A stretch of DNA of 64,000 nt from Micavibrio sp. (GCA_026989265.1 JALSJP010000001.1:222471-286470); one strand, 5' to 3'; shown: positions 45,978 through 55,655, numbered from the stretch's first letter. The notes: generated from the letters alone by a model not told the origin. Numbers and translations are program-made.

Positions 45978-46480
45978 ATCTCTAAACCCTCTTCTAGCAA
46001 TATTTTGTGTTTCAACTCAACGCCCCAGCCATAATTACCTATATCACCAGAGGCTTTAATGATGCGGTGACATGGCACAATTAATGAAACAGGATTAGAG
46101 CCGACCGCGTTTCCAACCGCGCGCGCAGCCGATGGTTTGCCAATCATATGAGCTATATCACCATATGATTTAACCTGACCTTTTTCTATATCAAGCAATG
46201 CTTTCCATACGGATTTTTGAAATTCGCTACCATGTAAATCAAGCAATATATCACCCGATTTACCGCTATCCCAAGCAACCATTATTTCATCACCTAAATC
46301 TTTAACAGCCATGTCATCATGCAACAATTCAACATTGGGAAAGTGGAGTTTCATGCGCTCATAGCCACTATCTTTACAAGCCTGCACCATAAATCCAAGC
46401 CAGCATAACCCTAGATCAGTCTTGCCCAAAACCATCTCACCAAATGCGGACTTATAAAACCCATATGTTATTTTCTTCAT
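45974..46480 (-). CDS. ogt: Methylated-DNA-protein cysteine methyltransferase
   Basis: The 168-residue suicide repair protein removes alkyl groups from O6-alkylguanine. The acceptor-cysteine motif is VPCHRIIKASGDIGNYGWG, preceded by GKPSAARAVGNAVGSNP and the DNA-binding helix GQVKSYGDIA. Length is that of Ogt/MGMT without an AraC-like domain. It is divergent from nth, another base-damage repair gene, about 35 bases away. Confidence 0.93.
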   Translation of the reverse strand: MKKITYGFYKSAFGEMVLGKTDLGLCWLGFMVQACKDSGYERMKLHFPNVELLHDDMAVKDLGDEIMVAWDSGKSGDILLDLHGSEFQKSVWKALLDIEKGQVKSYGDIAHMIGKPSAARAVGNAVGSNPVSLIVPCHRIIKASGDIGNYGWGVELKHKILLEEGLEI

Positions 46481-46514
46481 GACTTAACACTTTCGTAATG
46501 CTATATAAGTTACT

Positions 46515-47156
46515 ATGAAATTAGAAAATATCCATGAATTTTTTAAACGCTTGCACGCCCAAAATCCTGAACCTAAAAGCGACTTAGAATATACTAACCC
46601 ATATACTTTATTAGTTGCCGTGACCTTGTCCGCTCAATCAACCGATATTGGCGTAAATAAAGCTACTAAAGACCTGTTTTCTTATGTTGATACCCCGCAA
46701 AAAATGGTTGATTTAGGCGTTGAGAAATTAAAAAGTCATATAAAAACCATTGGGCTTTATAATAATAAAGCAAAAAATGTAATAGCTCTGTCCGAAGCAA
46801 TTATCCGTGATTTTAATGGTGAAATTCCTGATACGCGCGAGGGACTTATGTCTCTTGCAGGCGTTGGTCGCAAAACGGCAAATGTAGTGCTTAATATTGT
46901 GTTTAAACAGCCAACAATGGCGGTTGATACGCATATATTTAGAGTTTCAAATCGCACGGGATTAGCAAAAGGCAAAACCCCCGATAAGGTAGAGCAAGCC
47001 CTATTGAAAATACTGCCAGAGGAATTCGCTCTTCATGCGCATCACTGGCTTATATTGCTAGGACGCTATACTTGCAAGGCGCGTACGCCAAATTGCGCCT
47101 CGTGCCCTGTAAATGATTTATGCGAATTTGGCAGTAAAAGAACAGGCGAAAAATAA
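46515..47156 (+). CDS. nth: Endonuclease III
   Basis: The 213-residue DNA glycosylase/AP lyase acts on oxidised pyrimidines. It has the helix-hairpin-helix LMSLAGVGRKTANVVLNIVF with the catalytic Lys, the catalytic Asp in MAVDTHIFRVSNRTGLAKG, and the C-terminal 4Fe-4S motif CKARTPNCASCPVNDLC (C-x6-C-x2-C-x5-C). Complete. Downstream, a long-loop AAAAGCC...GGCTTTT pairing (47157-47208) might end its transcript, but this is weak. Confidence 0.96.
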   Translation: MKLENIHEFFKRLHAQNPEPKSDLEYTNPYTLLVAVTLSAQSTDIGVNKATKDLFSYVDTPQKMVDLGVEKLKSHIKTIGLYNNKAKNVIALSEAIIRDFNGEIPDTREGLMSLAGVGRKTANVVLNIVFKQPTMAVDTHIFRVSNRTGLAKGKTPDKVEQALLKILPEEFALHAHHWLILLGRYTCKARTPNCASCPVNDLCEFGSKRTGEK

Positions 47157-47253
47157 AAAAGCCATGCATTAAGCACAGCTTTCATAATATATCAGGGATA
47201 AGGCTTTTATAAAATCAGCCCCCATACTTTTAACAACTTAACTTAATAAAAAA

Positions 47254-47281
47254 GCAGACCCTGCTAAATAGCAAAGCCTGC
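47254..47281 (-). terminator. Rho-independent terminator of the bactofilin gene
   Basis: Read on the minus strand, a 12-pair stem (GCAGGCTTTGCT with AGCAGGGTCTGC, three G-T pairs, ATTT loop) is followed at once by six T (plus-strand A 47248-47253). It lies 17 bases after the bactofilin stop. Confidence 0.75.
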
Positions 47282-47297
47282 CCTCACCTAGGAAAAA

Positions 47298-48140
47298 TTA
47301 GTAAGCTGTATGCGCCTTTGAAAACAAACCACTTTCAGTGTTCGCAGGCTCCCTGTTATCCTTTTTTGATGGGATTTCTTTCGTCTTAGCCATAGCAGAA
47401 GCATCACTTCCCGCGCGATATCTATCAACGCTCTTTGGATCAACCGCCCCTTTAATAGGTGTCATGCGACCATCAAGCAATGCGCCCGCCTCAACTTCAA
47501 GCTCACGATAAGCAATAGAGCCAGTAACAATGCCAGTTGATTTAATAGTAAGCCTGCCATTTACGGTAACATCACCTTCAAAACGACCAGCGATTGTTGC
47601 TTCTTCAATTTCAACAGTGCCGTAGAACACGCCGCTTTCTGCTATTTCAAGGATTTTAGCGCCCTTAAGAGCAGCCTCAACTGTGCCTTCAACCATCAAA
47701 CGGTCACAAGCATCAATCTCACCAGACATGTTAATGCCGCGCCCGATTGTAAGTGTGCGATCATTACCAGAATATAATTCAGGAGCTTGCGGCGCAGTAT
47801 AAGAAGAGCCTGTATATCCGCTAGTAGAGCGTGAAACAGATGGCTGATATGATCCGCCTCTTGGTGTTTCGCTAGAGCTTGAACGCTCTTCATTTGTGTC
47901 TCTTGAGTATTTAGACCCTACTGTTGGCGCTTCTTCTCTTGTTTTCATTATACGTGTATCTTCCTGTATTTTTGGTTGAATGCGCCCATATGAACGCTCT
48001 TGCTTGTCACCCATAGGTGATTTAACCTCTTGCTCATTAACATTAGGCAAGCGATTGGATTCTTCTTGATATCCTTTACCAGATTCCTGAGCAGTGTTTT
48101 TTTCACTCCCTTGAACTTCTGATTTGACTCGATGAAACAT
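47298..48140 (-). CDS. Bactofilin-type polymer-forming cytoskeletal protein
   Basis: The 280-residue protein has a bactofilin beta-helix core (about residues 130-235): LTIGRGINMSGEIDACDRLM, VEGTVEAALKGAKILEIAES, ATIAGRFEGDVTVNGRLTIK and GIVTGSIAYRELEVEAGALL. It is flanked by long disordered Ser/Glu/Lys-rich N- and C-termini. Bactofilins form filaments that organise cell-wall synthesis or polar structures. The unusually long N-terminal extension (about 125 residues) may anchor it to a partner. It has its own terminator and lies downstream of uvrC on the same strand. Confidence 0.9.
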   Translation of the reverse strand: MFHRVKSEVQGSEKNTAQESGKGYQEESNRLPNVNEQEVKSPMGDKQERSYGRIQPKIQEDTRIMKTREEAPTVGSKYSRDTNEERSSSSETPRGGSYQPSVSRSTSGYTGSSYTAPQAPELYSGNDRTLTIGRGINMSGEIDACDRLMVEGTVEAALKGAKILEIAESGVFYGTVEIEEATIAGRFEGDVTVNGRLTIKSTGIVTGSIAYRELEVEAGALLDGRMTPIKGAVDPKSVDRYRAGSDASAMAKTKEIPSKKDNREPANTESGLFSKAHTAY

Positions 48141-48359
48141 TTTTTAACACCTTTCCATAAAAGTATAGAGTCCAGCATACACAATAAGTGCGTACACCAA
48201 ATTTTCAATTAACTATGACCGATTGAGAAAAAAGATATCATGGAGCCATGGCAGCCGCAAGACATGATTCGTAGTTTTCCCCAAACAAAAGCGCATCATT
48301 TTGATTTTGCACAATTTTAATTTTTCGTTCTAATTTTATGAAAACCGCCCAAAATGATA

Positions 48360-50195
48360 TCAGTGGAAATAATCATAAATCTTTTGCGCAATAGATCGCG
48401 AAATACCTTCAACTTTTAATAACTCATCTATAGATGCGCTGCTAGCGGCTTTTGCACTACCGAAATGCAGCAACAAAGCCTTTTTCCTTTTCGCGCCAAC
48501 GCCATCAATATTATCCAATGGCGATGATGTAAGAGCCTTTGCGCGCCGCATCCTATGCGAGCTAATGGCAAATCTATGCGCTTCATCACGCAGCCTTTGC
48601 AAATAATGCAGCGCAGGATCATTAATCGGGAGCTGAAACATTTCGCTGCCTATCATAAAGAATTTTTCCCTACCTGCATTTCTATCCACTCCCTTTGCAA
48701 TGGCAACCAGCGTTAATTTATCGAGCATCCCTAATTCCTCTAACGCCTCTTTGCAAGCACTTAACTGACCCGCTCCGCCATCAATCAATAATAGATCAGG
48801 GCAATTATCATAATCAAACCCAAGCTTAAACCGCCGTGATAAAACTTCACGCATCATGGCGCAATCATCAGAGGCATTTGCTTCTTTTATATTGAACTTG
48901 CGATATGCTTTTTTTTGAAAGCCCTCCTCGCCCTCGACAATCATTGCACCGACCATATTTGTTCCTGATATATGGCTGTTATCATATACCTCAATGCGAC
49001 GCGGGATATCATCCATATCAAACAAATCCATAACTCGCCGCCTCATTTTAAGGCGCGTTTCTGATAGTGATAAATGCCGCTTTAAAGCCTCATAAGCATT
49101 ATTAATCGCAAAATCTATCGCGCGCCTATACTTGCCCCGCTTTGGAATGAATATATCAACGGATAGAGCTTTTTCCAATAGCTCTCGATCAGGCATATCA
49201 CAGCTAACTATAAGCCTATCAGGCGGTAATTTATTATGATAAAACTGTGCGATAAATGCAGCGATTATAGTCTCAGAGCTTTCGCCTTTATCATGGCGCG
49301 GGAAATATGCTTTATTGCCTAAATTCTGCCCCGAGCGATAAAAAAACACCTGAATGCAGCTAACCCCGTTGATTTGAGCAATAGATATAACGTCACTATC
49401 TCCCATATCGCTATTCATATCATGTTTTGCCTGAATAGAGGTAAGAGCCGTAATACGATCACGAATAACAGCCGCCGCCTCATAATCCATTTTCTGGCTA
49501 GCCTCAATCATGGCAATGCTTAAACTATTTTGCACATCGCGACTTTTTCCTTGCATAAACTCACTCGCGCCCGAAACTTGCTTAGCATATTGGGGGGCTG
49601 TAATCTTGCCAACGCAAGGCGCAGAACACCGCTTAATATGATATTGCAAACAAGGGCGAGTTCGGTTTTTAAAATAGCTATCACTACAATTTCTAAGCAA
49701 AAAAGCCCGCTGCAAGGCGGAAATAACTCTATTAACATCGCCCGCACTAGGGAAAGGGCCGAAATATTTTCCCGCTATAGTTTTAGCTCCGCGATGCTTA
49801 ATAATTTGCGGAAATTCATGCTCATCTTTTAAAATAATATAAGGAAATGATTTATCATCACGCAAAAGGATATTAAATCTCGGCTTGTATTTCTTTATTA
49901 AATTAGCCTCAAGCAACAAAGCATCCGCCTCGGTGCTGGTATTTATAAACTCCATTTTAGCGGTTAAACAAACCATGCGCTGCAACCGCTCTGGAAGCTT
50001 TTCAAAATTCATATATGAGGCAACGCGCTTTTTTAAAGACTTCGCCTTACCAACATAAAGAACTTCATCACAATCAGATATCATTCTATAAACGCCAGAG
50101 CATAGCGGCAATAAAGAGACATAGCCTCTAATAATGCCAACCGCCTTGTTAATGCTTTTCGATCTATTGTTCGCTTTCATAATCATATCATCCAT
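48360..50195 (-). CDS. uvrC: UvrABC system protein C
   Basis: The 611-residue excinuclease subunit makes both incisions in nucleotide-excision repair. It has the GIY-YIG N-terminal nuclease (CSGVYRMISDCDEVLYVGKA), a UVR domain (SLSIAMIEASQKMDYEAAAV), the RNase H-like C-terminal nuclease (RIEVYDNSHISGTNMVGAMI; PDLLLIDGGAGQL), and a helix-hairpin-helix end (LDNIDGVGAKRKKALL). The N-terminus has several candidate starts (50195, 50186, 50180). ATG 50180 has GGAT at a good distance, but the longest is given. Confidence 0.96.
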   Translation of the reverse strand: MDDMIMKANNRSKSINKAVGIIRGYVSLLPLCSGVYRMISDCDEVLYVGKAKSLKKRVASYMNFEKLPERLQRMVCLTAKMEFINTSTEADALLLEANLIKKYKPRFNILLRDDKSFPYIILKDEHEFPQIIKHRGAKTIAGKYFGPFPSAGDVNRVISALQRAFLLRNCSDSYFKNRTRPCLQYHIKRCSAPCVGKITAPQYAKQVSGASEFMQGKSRDVQNSLSIAMIEASQKMDYEAAAVIRDRITALTSIQAKHDMNSDMGDSDVISIAQINGVSCIQVFFYRSGQNLGNKAYFPRHDKGESSETIIAAFIAQFYHNKLPPDRLIVSCDMPDRELLEKALSVDIFIPKRGKYRRAIDFAINNAYEALKRHLSLSETRLKMRRRVMDLFDMDDIPRRIEVYDNSHISGTNMVGAMIVEGEEGFQKKAYRKFNIKEANASDDCAMMREVLSRRFKLGFDYDNCPDLLLIDGGAGQLSACKEALEELGMLDKLTLVAIAKGVDRNAGREKFFMIGSEMFQLPINDPALHYLQRLRDEAHRFAISSHRMRRAKALTSSPLDNIDGVGAKRKKALLLHFGSAKAASSASIDELLKVEGISRSIAQKIYDYFH

Positions 50196-50380
50196 AATTA
50201 ATACGGCATGTCCATGTTAAATGGCGCATTAAATATCAGTATTAAATATCAGGGCGAGCAACAAAACCCTACCCTAAAGTATATAATCAATGAAAAATAA
50301 AACCTATAGTTAAGTTGTTGTTTTTAAAACACTTGCAAAAAACGCAACCTAAAATATAGTTTTTATATACATAAATAGAT

Positions 50381-50409
50381 TTGACAAATGCATCCCATAT
50401 ATAAAGTAT
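50381..50409 (+). promoter_or_regulatory. Predicted promoter of the pentapeptide-repeat gene
   Basis: TTGACA (50381-50386) is followed after 17 bases by AAGTAT (50404-50409). The -35 is perfect and the -10 is weak. The region 50196-50447 otherwise holds no gene. Confidence 0.4.
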
Positions 50410-50447
50410 AGCCCCGTGTGTAAATATAACATTTAGGGGGAAACAAC

Positions 50448-51110
50448 ATGCAAAATTTTGTACTTAACAACTATACCGATAATAAAGAGCTTTTTTCAGG
50501 GGGATATTCTTCATTCATTGAATGTCTTGAGGATGCTATCGAGCAAAACATTGATTTAAGCAGTATAGACTTAAAGAATAAAAACCTATCCAATGCAAAT
50601 TTAGACGGCGCAAACATGCCTATGGCTTATTTAGCAGGAGCGAATTTAACTGGCGCAAATCTATCAGAGGCAAATTTAAGAAATTCTGTCTTCTATAATT
50701 GCTCGCTCTATAACACATGCTTATCTTATTCTAATCTACAAGGCTGTGATTTTAGGGACGCTAATTTTGGCGCAACATTAATAGAGGGCGCAAATATACA
50801 AAAATGCATATTCTCAACATTATCTTGTTTTGATTTAGATTTCTATTTCACCGATAACATGAGCGGCTGCTTATTTGTAACGGCAGATGGCGCGCCTCAT
50901 AACATGTCAAACCCGCCCATAATATTAAGGGGTTTAATGAATACTCATATAGTAGTATTGGATAACACAATTAAAATAGGTGCAAAAATATTGCCAAGGA
51001 AAATACTGCCAAAGCTCATAAACTTGCTATACTCGCACGCTCTGCCAACTCAAGTAAATGACAATGATCTGCTGGCTAACCGTTTTATCGAGGCTAAAAA
51101 TTTAGCATGA
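50448..51110 (+). CDS. Pentapeptide-repeat protein
   Basis: The 220-residue protein contains about 16 A(D/N)LXX-type repeats from residue 38 to 125 (for example LSNANLDGANMPMAYLAGAN and LTGANLSEANLRNSVFYNCS), forming a right-handed quadrilateral beta-helix. There is no signal peptide or membrane segment. A globular part of unknown fold follows (LRGLMNTHIVVLDNTIKIGA). Strong AGGGGG ribosome-binding site (50435-50440) and a TTGACA promoter upstream suggest good expression. Some relatives mimic DNA and protect gyrase; nothing here shows this. Confidence 0.88.
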   Translation: MQNFVLNNYTDNKELFSGGYSSFIECLEDAIEQNIDLSSIDLKNKNLSNANLDGANMPMAYLAGANLTGANLSEANLRNSVFYNCSLYNTCLSYSNLQGCDFRDANFGATLIEGANIQKCIFSTLSCFDLDFYFTDNMSGCLFVTADGAPHNMSNPPIILRGLMNTHIVVLDNTIKIGAKILPRKILPKLINLLYSHALPTQVNDNDLLANRFIEAKNLA

Positions 51111-51178
51111 AATAACAGTTTTTAATTTATGCATATTGCATCGCGCAGATAACTCGAACAGACTTTGTTGAGATTTAA

Positions 51179-51354
51179 TATGGGGGTGGTGCGCTCTGTT
51201 CTGGGGCGAGCTACCCAAAAATATTAAGCACTATTGGTTTTGAAAAAGATATGAATAAAACGGAAGATAAGGGCTATAAATATACTACTGACAAACAAGA
51301 TCAGTAACAACAGGAGCAAACATTTGCTACACCTAATAATATCCACACCCCATT
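51179..51354 (+). pseudogene. Possible gene relic between pentapeptide gene and sufE
   Basis: One frame reads coding-like without a start codon: Y-GGGALCSGASYPKILSTIGF-EKD, then NKTEDKGYKYTTDKQDQ, a TAA at 51305-51307, and further plausible residues QQEQTFATPNNIHTPL to a second stop. It could be the tail of a lost gene. The rest of the 51111-51382 gap shows nothing. Confidence 0.2.
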
Positions 51355-51382
51355 ATAAGATATCCATAATAATTTTGTAAAT

Positions 51383-51784
51383 TTATTTTCTTAGTGACCT
51401 AACCCGCTCCACCATTGCGAAAAAGCCACTGCGGCGGTTTGCGCTTAGATGCTGGTCAAGCCCGATTTCCTTAAACATTTGCTCAATATCAATAGACGCA
51501 ATATCAGATAATTTACGCCCTTGGTATGCTGCAAATAATATAGCTATCAGCCCGCGCACAATATGCGCATCGCTATCCGCTTCAAATGTCAAAACATCAT
51601 CATTAATATGTGGAACAAGCCACACACGAGAAGTGCAGCCGCGAACAAGGCTTGCCTCTGTTTTAAGCTCATCGTCCATACGGGGAAGCACGCGCCCGAT
51701 ATCTATTAAATAGCGATAACGATCCTCCCAATCATCGAATAGGGAAAAATTCTCTATAACTTCTTCTATTGATTTTAATGACAT
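51383..51784 (-). CDS. sufE: SufE-family cysteine desulfurase sulfur acceptor
   Basis: The 133-residue protein has the acceptor Cys in SLVRGCTSRVWLVPHINDD and the conserved FEADSDAHIVRGLIAILFAA and RRSGFFAMVERVRSL ends. SufE takes persulfide sulfur from SufS for Fe-S cluster assembly, but no suf genes are adjacent. It is divergent from clpX; the 171-base gap between them contains a perfect parS site. Confidence 0.92.
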   Translation of the reverse strand: MSLKSIEEVIENFSLFDDWEDRYRYLIDIGRVLPRMDDELKTEASLVRGCTSRVWLVPHINDDVLTFEADSDAHIVRGLIAILFAAYQGRKLSDIASIDIEQMFKEIGLDQHLSANRRSGFFAMVERVRSLRK

Positions 51785-51805
51785 AATAGCCTCATGTTCC
51801 TCTTA

Positions 51806-51821
51806 TGTTTCACGTGAAACA
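51806..51821. promoter_or_regulatory. parS centromere site
   Basis: TGTTTCACGTGAAACA is a perfect match to the bacterial parS consensus TGTTNCACGTGAAACA, extended to an 18-base palindrome by flanking A and T. ParB-family proteins bind it to begin chromosome segregation; sites usually lie near the replication origin. It is in the intergenic region between sufE and clpX, where selection on codons cannot explain it. No second copy was seen in the window, and parA/parB are not present here. Confidence 0.88.
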
Positions 51822-51955
51822 TTGTATTATAAGCGTGAAATTACATGCAAATGAGTATTAAATCAATAATAGTTAATTATGGGCTTGCGCATATGCATGT
51901 CACTTGTCTAAATTACGAAATAGAGATTCATAAAAGGATAGAAAGCCTTATCACC

Positions 51956-53275
51956 ATGAGTAAATCATCAAGTTCATCAGATTCGAAAAATACACTTTAT
52001 TGCTCATTCTGCGGAAAGAGCCAGCATGAGGTACGCAAGCTTATAGCGGGGCCTAATGTTTTCATATGTAATGAATGTGTTGAGCTATGTATGGATATTA
52101 TCCGTGAAGAAGATAGCACGCAGCTTGTCCGCACTGGTGACGGCGTTCCCGCTCCTAGCGAGATTAAAGGCGTTTTGGATGATTATGTTATTGGTCAAGA
52201 AACGGCAAAGCGCGTTTTATCAGTTGCGGTTCATAATCACTATAAACGCCTTGAGCATGGCGATGAAAATGCAGAAGTAGAGCTTGCAAAATCAAATATT
52301 TTGCTTGTTGGCCCTACTGGTTGCGGTAAAACCTTGCTTGCACAAACATTAGCGCGGATTTTGGATGTGCCATTTACTATGGCGGATGCTACTACGCTTA
52401 CCGAGGCGGGCTATGTCGGTGAAGATGTTGAAAATATCGTGCTTAAACTGCTTCAAGCCTCTGACTACAATGTAGAGCGCGCAGAAAAAGGTATCGTATA
52501 TATTGATGAGATTGACAAAATTTCTCGTAAGTCTGATAACCCGTCTATAACTCGCGATGTATCTGGTGAGGGCGTGCAGCAAGCATTGCTTAAACTTATG
52601 GAAGGCACGGTAGCCTCTGTTCCTCCGCAAGGCGGACGCAAGCATCCACAGCAAGAATTCTTGCAAGTCGATACGTCTAACATATTATTTATTTGTGGCG
52701 GCGCGTTTTCTGGACTCGATAAAGTTATTGCAGAGCGTGGAAAAGGTACAACAATCGGCTTTGGCGCGGACGTTAAAGCACCTAACGAAAAATCAGTTGG
52801 TGAGCTGCTTAAGGATTTGCAGCCCGAGGATTTACATAAATACGGACTTATCCCTGAATTTATCGGTAGGCTTCCTGTTATTGCGACACTAGAGGAGCTT
52901 GACGAAGATGCGCTTATTACAATTTTGACCGAGCCAAAAAATGCGCTAGTTAAGCAATATCAAAAGCTTTTCGATATCGAAGAGACTGAGCTTAAATTCA
53001 CTGATGGTGCGCTTTCTGCTATTGCGAAGAAAGCAATAGAGCGAAAATCGGGCGCTCGCGGGCTTCGCTCTATAATTGAGGGGCTTTTGCTTGATACTAT
53101 GTTTGAAATCCCTGATATGGATGATGTAACAGAGGTTCTTGTTGAAGAGGACACCATTGAAGAAAACAAGCAACCCATTTACAAAAAGTCCAAAAAGAAG
53201 AAGAAAAAGAAGCCTGAGACCACCACCTTAAAGGAAGCTGATAGCTCTAAAAATGATGAAAAAGAAGCTGGCTAA
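51956..53275 (+). CDS. clpX: ATP-dependent Clp protease ATP-binding subunit ClpX
   Basis: The 439-residue AAA+ unfoldase has the N-terminal C4 zinc finger ([14 protein letters not shown] and ICNECVELC), Walker [16 protein letters not shown], Walker [11 protein letters not shown], and the [14 protein letters not shown] sensor region. The C-terminus carries an extra Lys-rich tail ([20 protein letters not shown]). ATG 51956 ([11 protein letters not shown]) was chosen because the zinc finger then begins at the usual distance; the open frame runs back to 51845. clpP is not adjacent. The promoter must lie in or near the parS region. Confidence 0.95.
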   Translation: MSKSSSSSDSKNTLYCSFCGKSQHEVRKLIAGPNVFICNECVELCMDIIREEDSTQLVRTGDGVPAPSEIKGVLDDYVIGQETAKRVLSVAVHNHYKRLEHGDENAEVELAKSNILLVGPTGCGKTLLAQTLARILDVPFTMADATTLTEAGYVGEDVENIVLKLLQASDYNVERAEKGIVYIDEIDKISRKSDNPSITRDVSGEGVQQALLKLMEGTVASVPPQGGRKHPQQEFLQVDTSNILFICGGAFSGLDKVIAERGKGTTIGFGADVKAPNEKSVGELLKDLQPEDLHKYGLIPEFIGRLPVIATLEELDEDALITILTEPKNALVKQYQKLFDIEETELKFTDGALSAIAKKAIERKSGARGLRSIIEGLLLDTMFEIPDMDDVTEVLVEEDTIEENKQPIYKKSKKKKKKKPETTTLKEADSSKNDEKEAG

Positions 53276-53314
53276 GCTATATTCATAGATAACAAATATC
53301 TATCATGGGCTTAG
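53272..53314 (+). terminator. Large hairpin after clpX
   Basis: CTAAGC (53272-53277) pairs with GCTTAG (53309-53314), and ATAGATA (53285-53291) with TATCTAT (53297-53303), with a loop of ACAAA. A short TTTT follows a few bases later. It overlaps the clpX stop and may be its terminator or an mRNA-stabilising structure. Confidence 0.4.
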
Positions 53315-53571
53315 ACTTTTATAGCGACGGTTTTCATTGCTACCCCGTGGTTTACCATTCAAAGCCAGTATATTGTAAGCATAACTACCGTGTTTTTTCC
53401 GAGCGTGAGCAAATTATTGTAATGGCTCTCGCGCCTTTTGCCATATGTCAATACACTTTTACTAACCATATAAAGACAAGCACAGATTCGCTTTATTCCT
53501 ATATAGTGCCTCTTTTCTATGTTTTATACCTTATTTTGCGCAAATGGCTATTACAAAGACGGAGAATTTAA
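53305..53571 (+). CDS. Doubtful 88-codon frame in the clpX-gtrA gap
   Basis: The frame MGLDFYSDGFHCYPVVYHSK... has no clear ribosome-binding site, starts inside the hairpin arm after clpX, and has uncertain composition. The last part (YIVPLFYVLYLILRKWLLQRRRI) could be a membrane helix. The 341-base gap 53276-53616 contains nothing else visible. Confidence 0.2.
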   Translation: MGLDFYSDGFHCYPVVYHSKPVYCKHNYRVFSEREQIIVMALAPFAICQYTFTNHIKTSTDSLYSYIVPLFYVLYLILRKWLLQRRRI

Positions 53572-53616
53572 CCTTAAGTGACATTGATACTGCGCAATAT
53601 CATATATATAGCAAAG

Positions 53617-54015
53617 CTACCCCTTCTTTTTAAACACAAACAGCCATGAGCCGTAATAATTCCATAACATAGTCACCATGATAGCAAAAATCTTTGCCAA
53701 ATAAATATGCACATAAAATGAGGCAAAATAGATAGCAATGCTGCTAACGCCAAGCCCAACCATTGCAACGAGAATAAATGATAATATTTGCTTATATATC
53801 TGCCCACGCTTTAGTGATTTAAACGTCCAAAGAGCATTGAAAATAAAGCTATTAGTTACAGCGACAATAAAAGCGCAAACATGAGCTATCACAAAATAAA
53901 TTTCGAATTGCTCGTATAAAATATAGAATATAATTAAATCTATAACCGTATTGGATGCGCCAACAATTGCAAATTTACTGAAATTTTTATAATGACTTTT
54001 AAAGATATCTAGCAT
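53617..54015 (-). CDS. GtrA-like flippase
   Basis: The 132-residue protein has four membrane helices in the GtrA pattern: NFSKFAIVGASNTVIDLIIF, FVIAHVCAFIVAVTNSFIFN, LSFILVAMVGLGVSSIAIYF and AKIFAIMVTMLWNYYGSWLF, ending FKKKG. The motif N..W.FK (NALWTFKS) is typical. GtrA proteins are thought to flip polyprenyl-linked sugars to the periplasm. ATG 54015 was chosen because the longer frame overlaps the divergent GT-C gene. It pairs with the GtrB-like and GT-C genes to the right. Confidence 0.8.
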   Translation of the reverse strand: MLDIFKSHYKNFSKFAIVGASNTVIDLIIFYILYEQFEIYFVIAHVCAFIVAVTNSFIFNALWTFKSLKRGQIYKQILSFILVAMVGLGVSSIAIYFASFYVHIYLAKIFAIMVTMLWNYYGSWLFVFKKKG

Positions 54016-54059
54016 AAATTTACCATTGAATATTATAATTACAACCTTGGGGCTAACTA

Positions 54060-55655
54060 TTGATTGATAAGACAAAAATAGATTTTAAATATCATCCAAT
54101 ATTTACCATAGCTGTTATTTCTATATCAACTATATTTTGGTCATATCTATATATGAATGTCCATCTAGACATTGATATAGGCTGGCTACTTCAATGTCTA
54201 GAGCGTTTCCTTGCGGGCGGTAAATATGGCGTGGATTTCTATGAATCCAACCCACCCATGAGCTTCCTTATATATATGCCTGCTTATCCGCTATATAGCT
54301 ATTTAGGAATTAGCGCGCATCTCTCCGTTTTATTGTTATTTATGGGCTATATCGCAATATCAAATTTCATAGTTTACAAGCTATTAAGGCGCATAGATTA
54401 CAAAATATCACATATTTTCACTATTATATCAGCTTTAATAGTCATTGAAACATGGGTTGCAGGGAACGTCTTTGCCTCTAAAGATCATCTCATATTTATA
54501 TTCATAGTGCCGCTTTTATTGCTCCAATATTTAATTACAATAGATAAAAAGCCAAGCAACAAAATTATGATTGCAGCCATTATTATGGGAGCAATTGCGA
54601 TATGCTTAAAACCTCATTACGCGGTAGTTCCAGCAATATTTTTTGCTCACCGCTTGTTTATTTCTAGGTCAATAATAAAAACAATTATATCGCCTGATTT
54701 TATAGGGATGCTTATTTTTGGATTAAGCTATATCGGGTTTATATATATCGCTGCGCCAGAATATATATATATATTACTGCCAGAGCTAAATGCTGTTTAC
54801 GGGCTGGACAAGCCATTCCCTATTTTCATTAGATTGAATTATCTTATATATGCTGGGGTCGCAGTGGTTTTAGCTCTATTTTTGCGTGATGAAAAACTTA
54901 AACATCTTATATTCATATGCACAGGGTTAAGCCTTGCTTGTTTTATGGCTTACTATGTGCAGCAAAAAGGCTTTCACTATCACACTATACCTTTCTTAAG
55001 CTTTGCTATGCTGGCTTTATTCCTAGCTGCGTTTGCTATTGCTAAATCACTAATGAATAATAATGACACGCCCATATGGGTTGCCGCCGCGTTTATTGTA
55101 ATGCTAAATATCAGTGCGACAACTGGCGGGAAACATAAATATCTAACAACTGGTCAATTCACCGCCCAGCCATTAATCGAGCTAATAGATGAGCTGGCGT
55201 GGAATAACACATATGCGACATATGACCTAAAGACTATGCTTTCTGCCCTGCCATATATTACAGATTTGAAAAATGGCTCACGATTTTCTCATATATGGAC
55301 AATTCATGGGCTATCCATAAAAATGGAGGCTGCTTCAAGTGAGCAAGATAAGCTAGACATAAAGCAAGAAATGCTAAAATATGTTGATATGTTTGCCCAA
55401 GATATGGATCTCTATAAACCTAGCGTTATAACTATTCCACAATATAGGAAAACAGGATCAAATGAGCCAAGCCATAACTATCTTGAATTTTTAATGTCTA
55501 GCGAGCATTTCAAAACCAACATGGAAAATTATGTATTTGAGGAAACTATTCCTTTTGACACAACATTAACTGGTGTAACTACTGACCCCGATAAAATTAC
55601 CATGCATGATGTTTATGTGTTAAAACAAAACCATAATTCAGGAAATGCTCCATGA
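54060..55655 (+). CDS. GT-C type integral membrane glycosyltransferase
   Basis: The 531-residue protein has about ten membrane helices. The N-terminal region carries the GT-C pattern DIDIGWLLQCLERFLAGGKY then GVDFYESNPPMSFLIY, with acidic residues in the first periplasmic loop, as in dolichol/undecaprenyl-phosphate-sugar transferases (ArnT/PMT group). The C-terminal third is soluble and probably periplasmic. The start is a TTG; no better start was seen. It overlaps the GtrB-like gene by four bases, making a GtrC-type role (moving a sugar from undecaprenyl-P to a glycan) likely. Confidence 0.8.
   Translation: MIDKTKIDFKYHPIFTIAVISISTIFWSYLYMNVHLDIDIGWLLQCLERFLAGGKYGVDFYESNPPMSFLIYMPAYPLYSYLGISAHLSVLLLFMGYIAISNFIVYKLLRRIDYKISHIFTIISALIVIETWVAGNVFASKDHLIFIFIVPLLLLQYLITIDKKPSNKIMIAAIIMGAIAICLKPHYAVVPAIFFAHRLFISRSIIKTIISPDFIGMLIFGLSYIGFIYIAAPEYIYILLPELNAVYGLDKPFPIFIRLNYLIYAGVAVVLALFLRDEKLKHLIFICTGLSLACFMAYYVQQKGFHYHTIPFLSFAMLALFLAAFAIAKSLMNNNDTPIWVAAAFIVMLNISATTGGKHKYLTTGQFTAQPLIELIDELAWNNTYATYDLKTMLSALPYITDLKNGSRFSHIWTIHGLSIKMEAASSEQDKLDIKQEMLKYVDMFAQDMDLYKPSVITIPQYRKTGSNEPSHNYLEFLMSSEHFKTNMENYVFEETIPFDTTLTGVTTDPDKITMHDVYVLKQNHNSGNAP

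Noticed and set aside
47157..47208. AAAAGCC...GGCTTTT pairing after nth as a terminator
   Set aside because: The loop is nearly 40 bases and the T-run is short; not convincing.
48141..48359. Possible gene between bactofilin and uvrC
   Set aside because: No frame of useful length with a start signal; nothing recognisable.
50196..50447. Possible small RNA in the AT-rich gap before the pentapeptide gene
   Set aside because: No stable structure or terminator seen; explained as promoter region.
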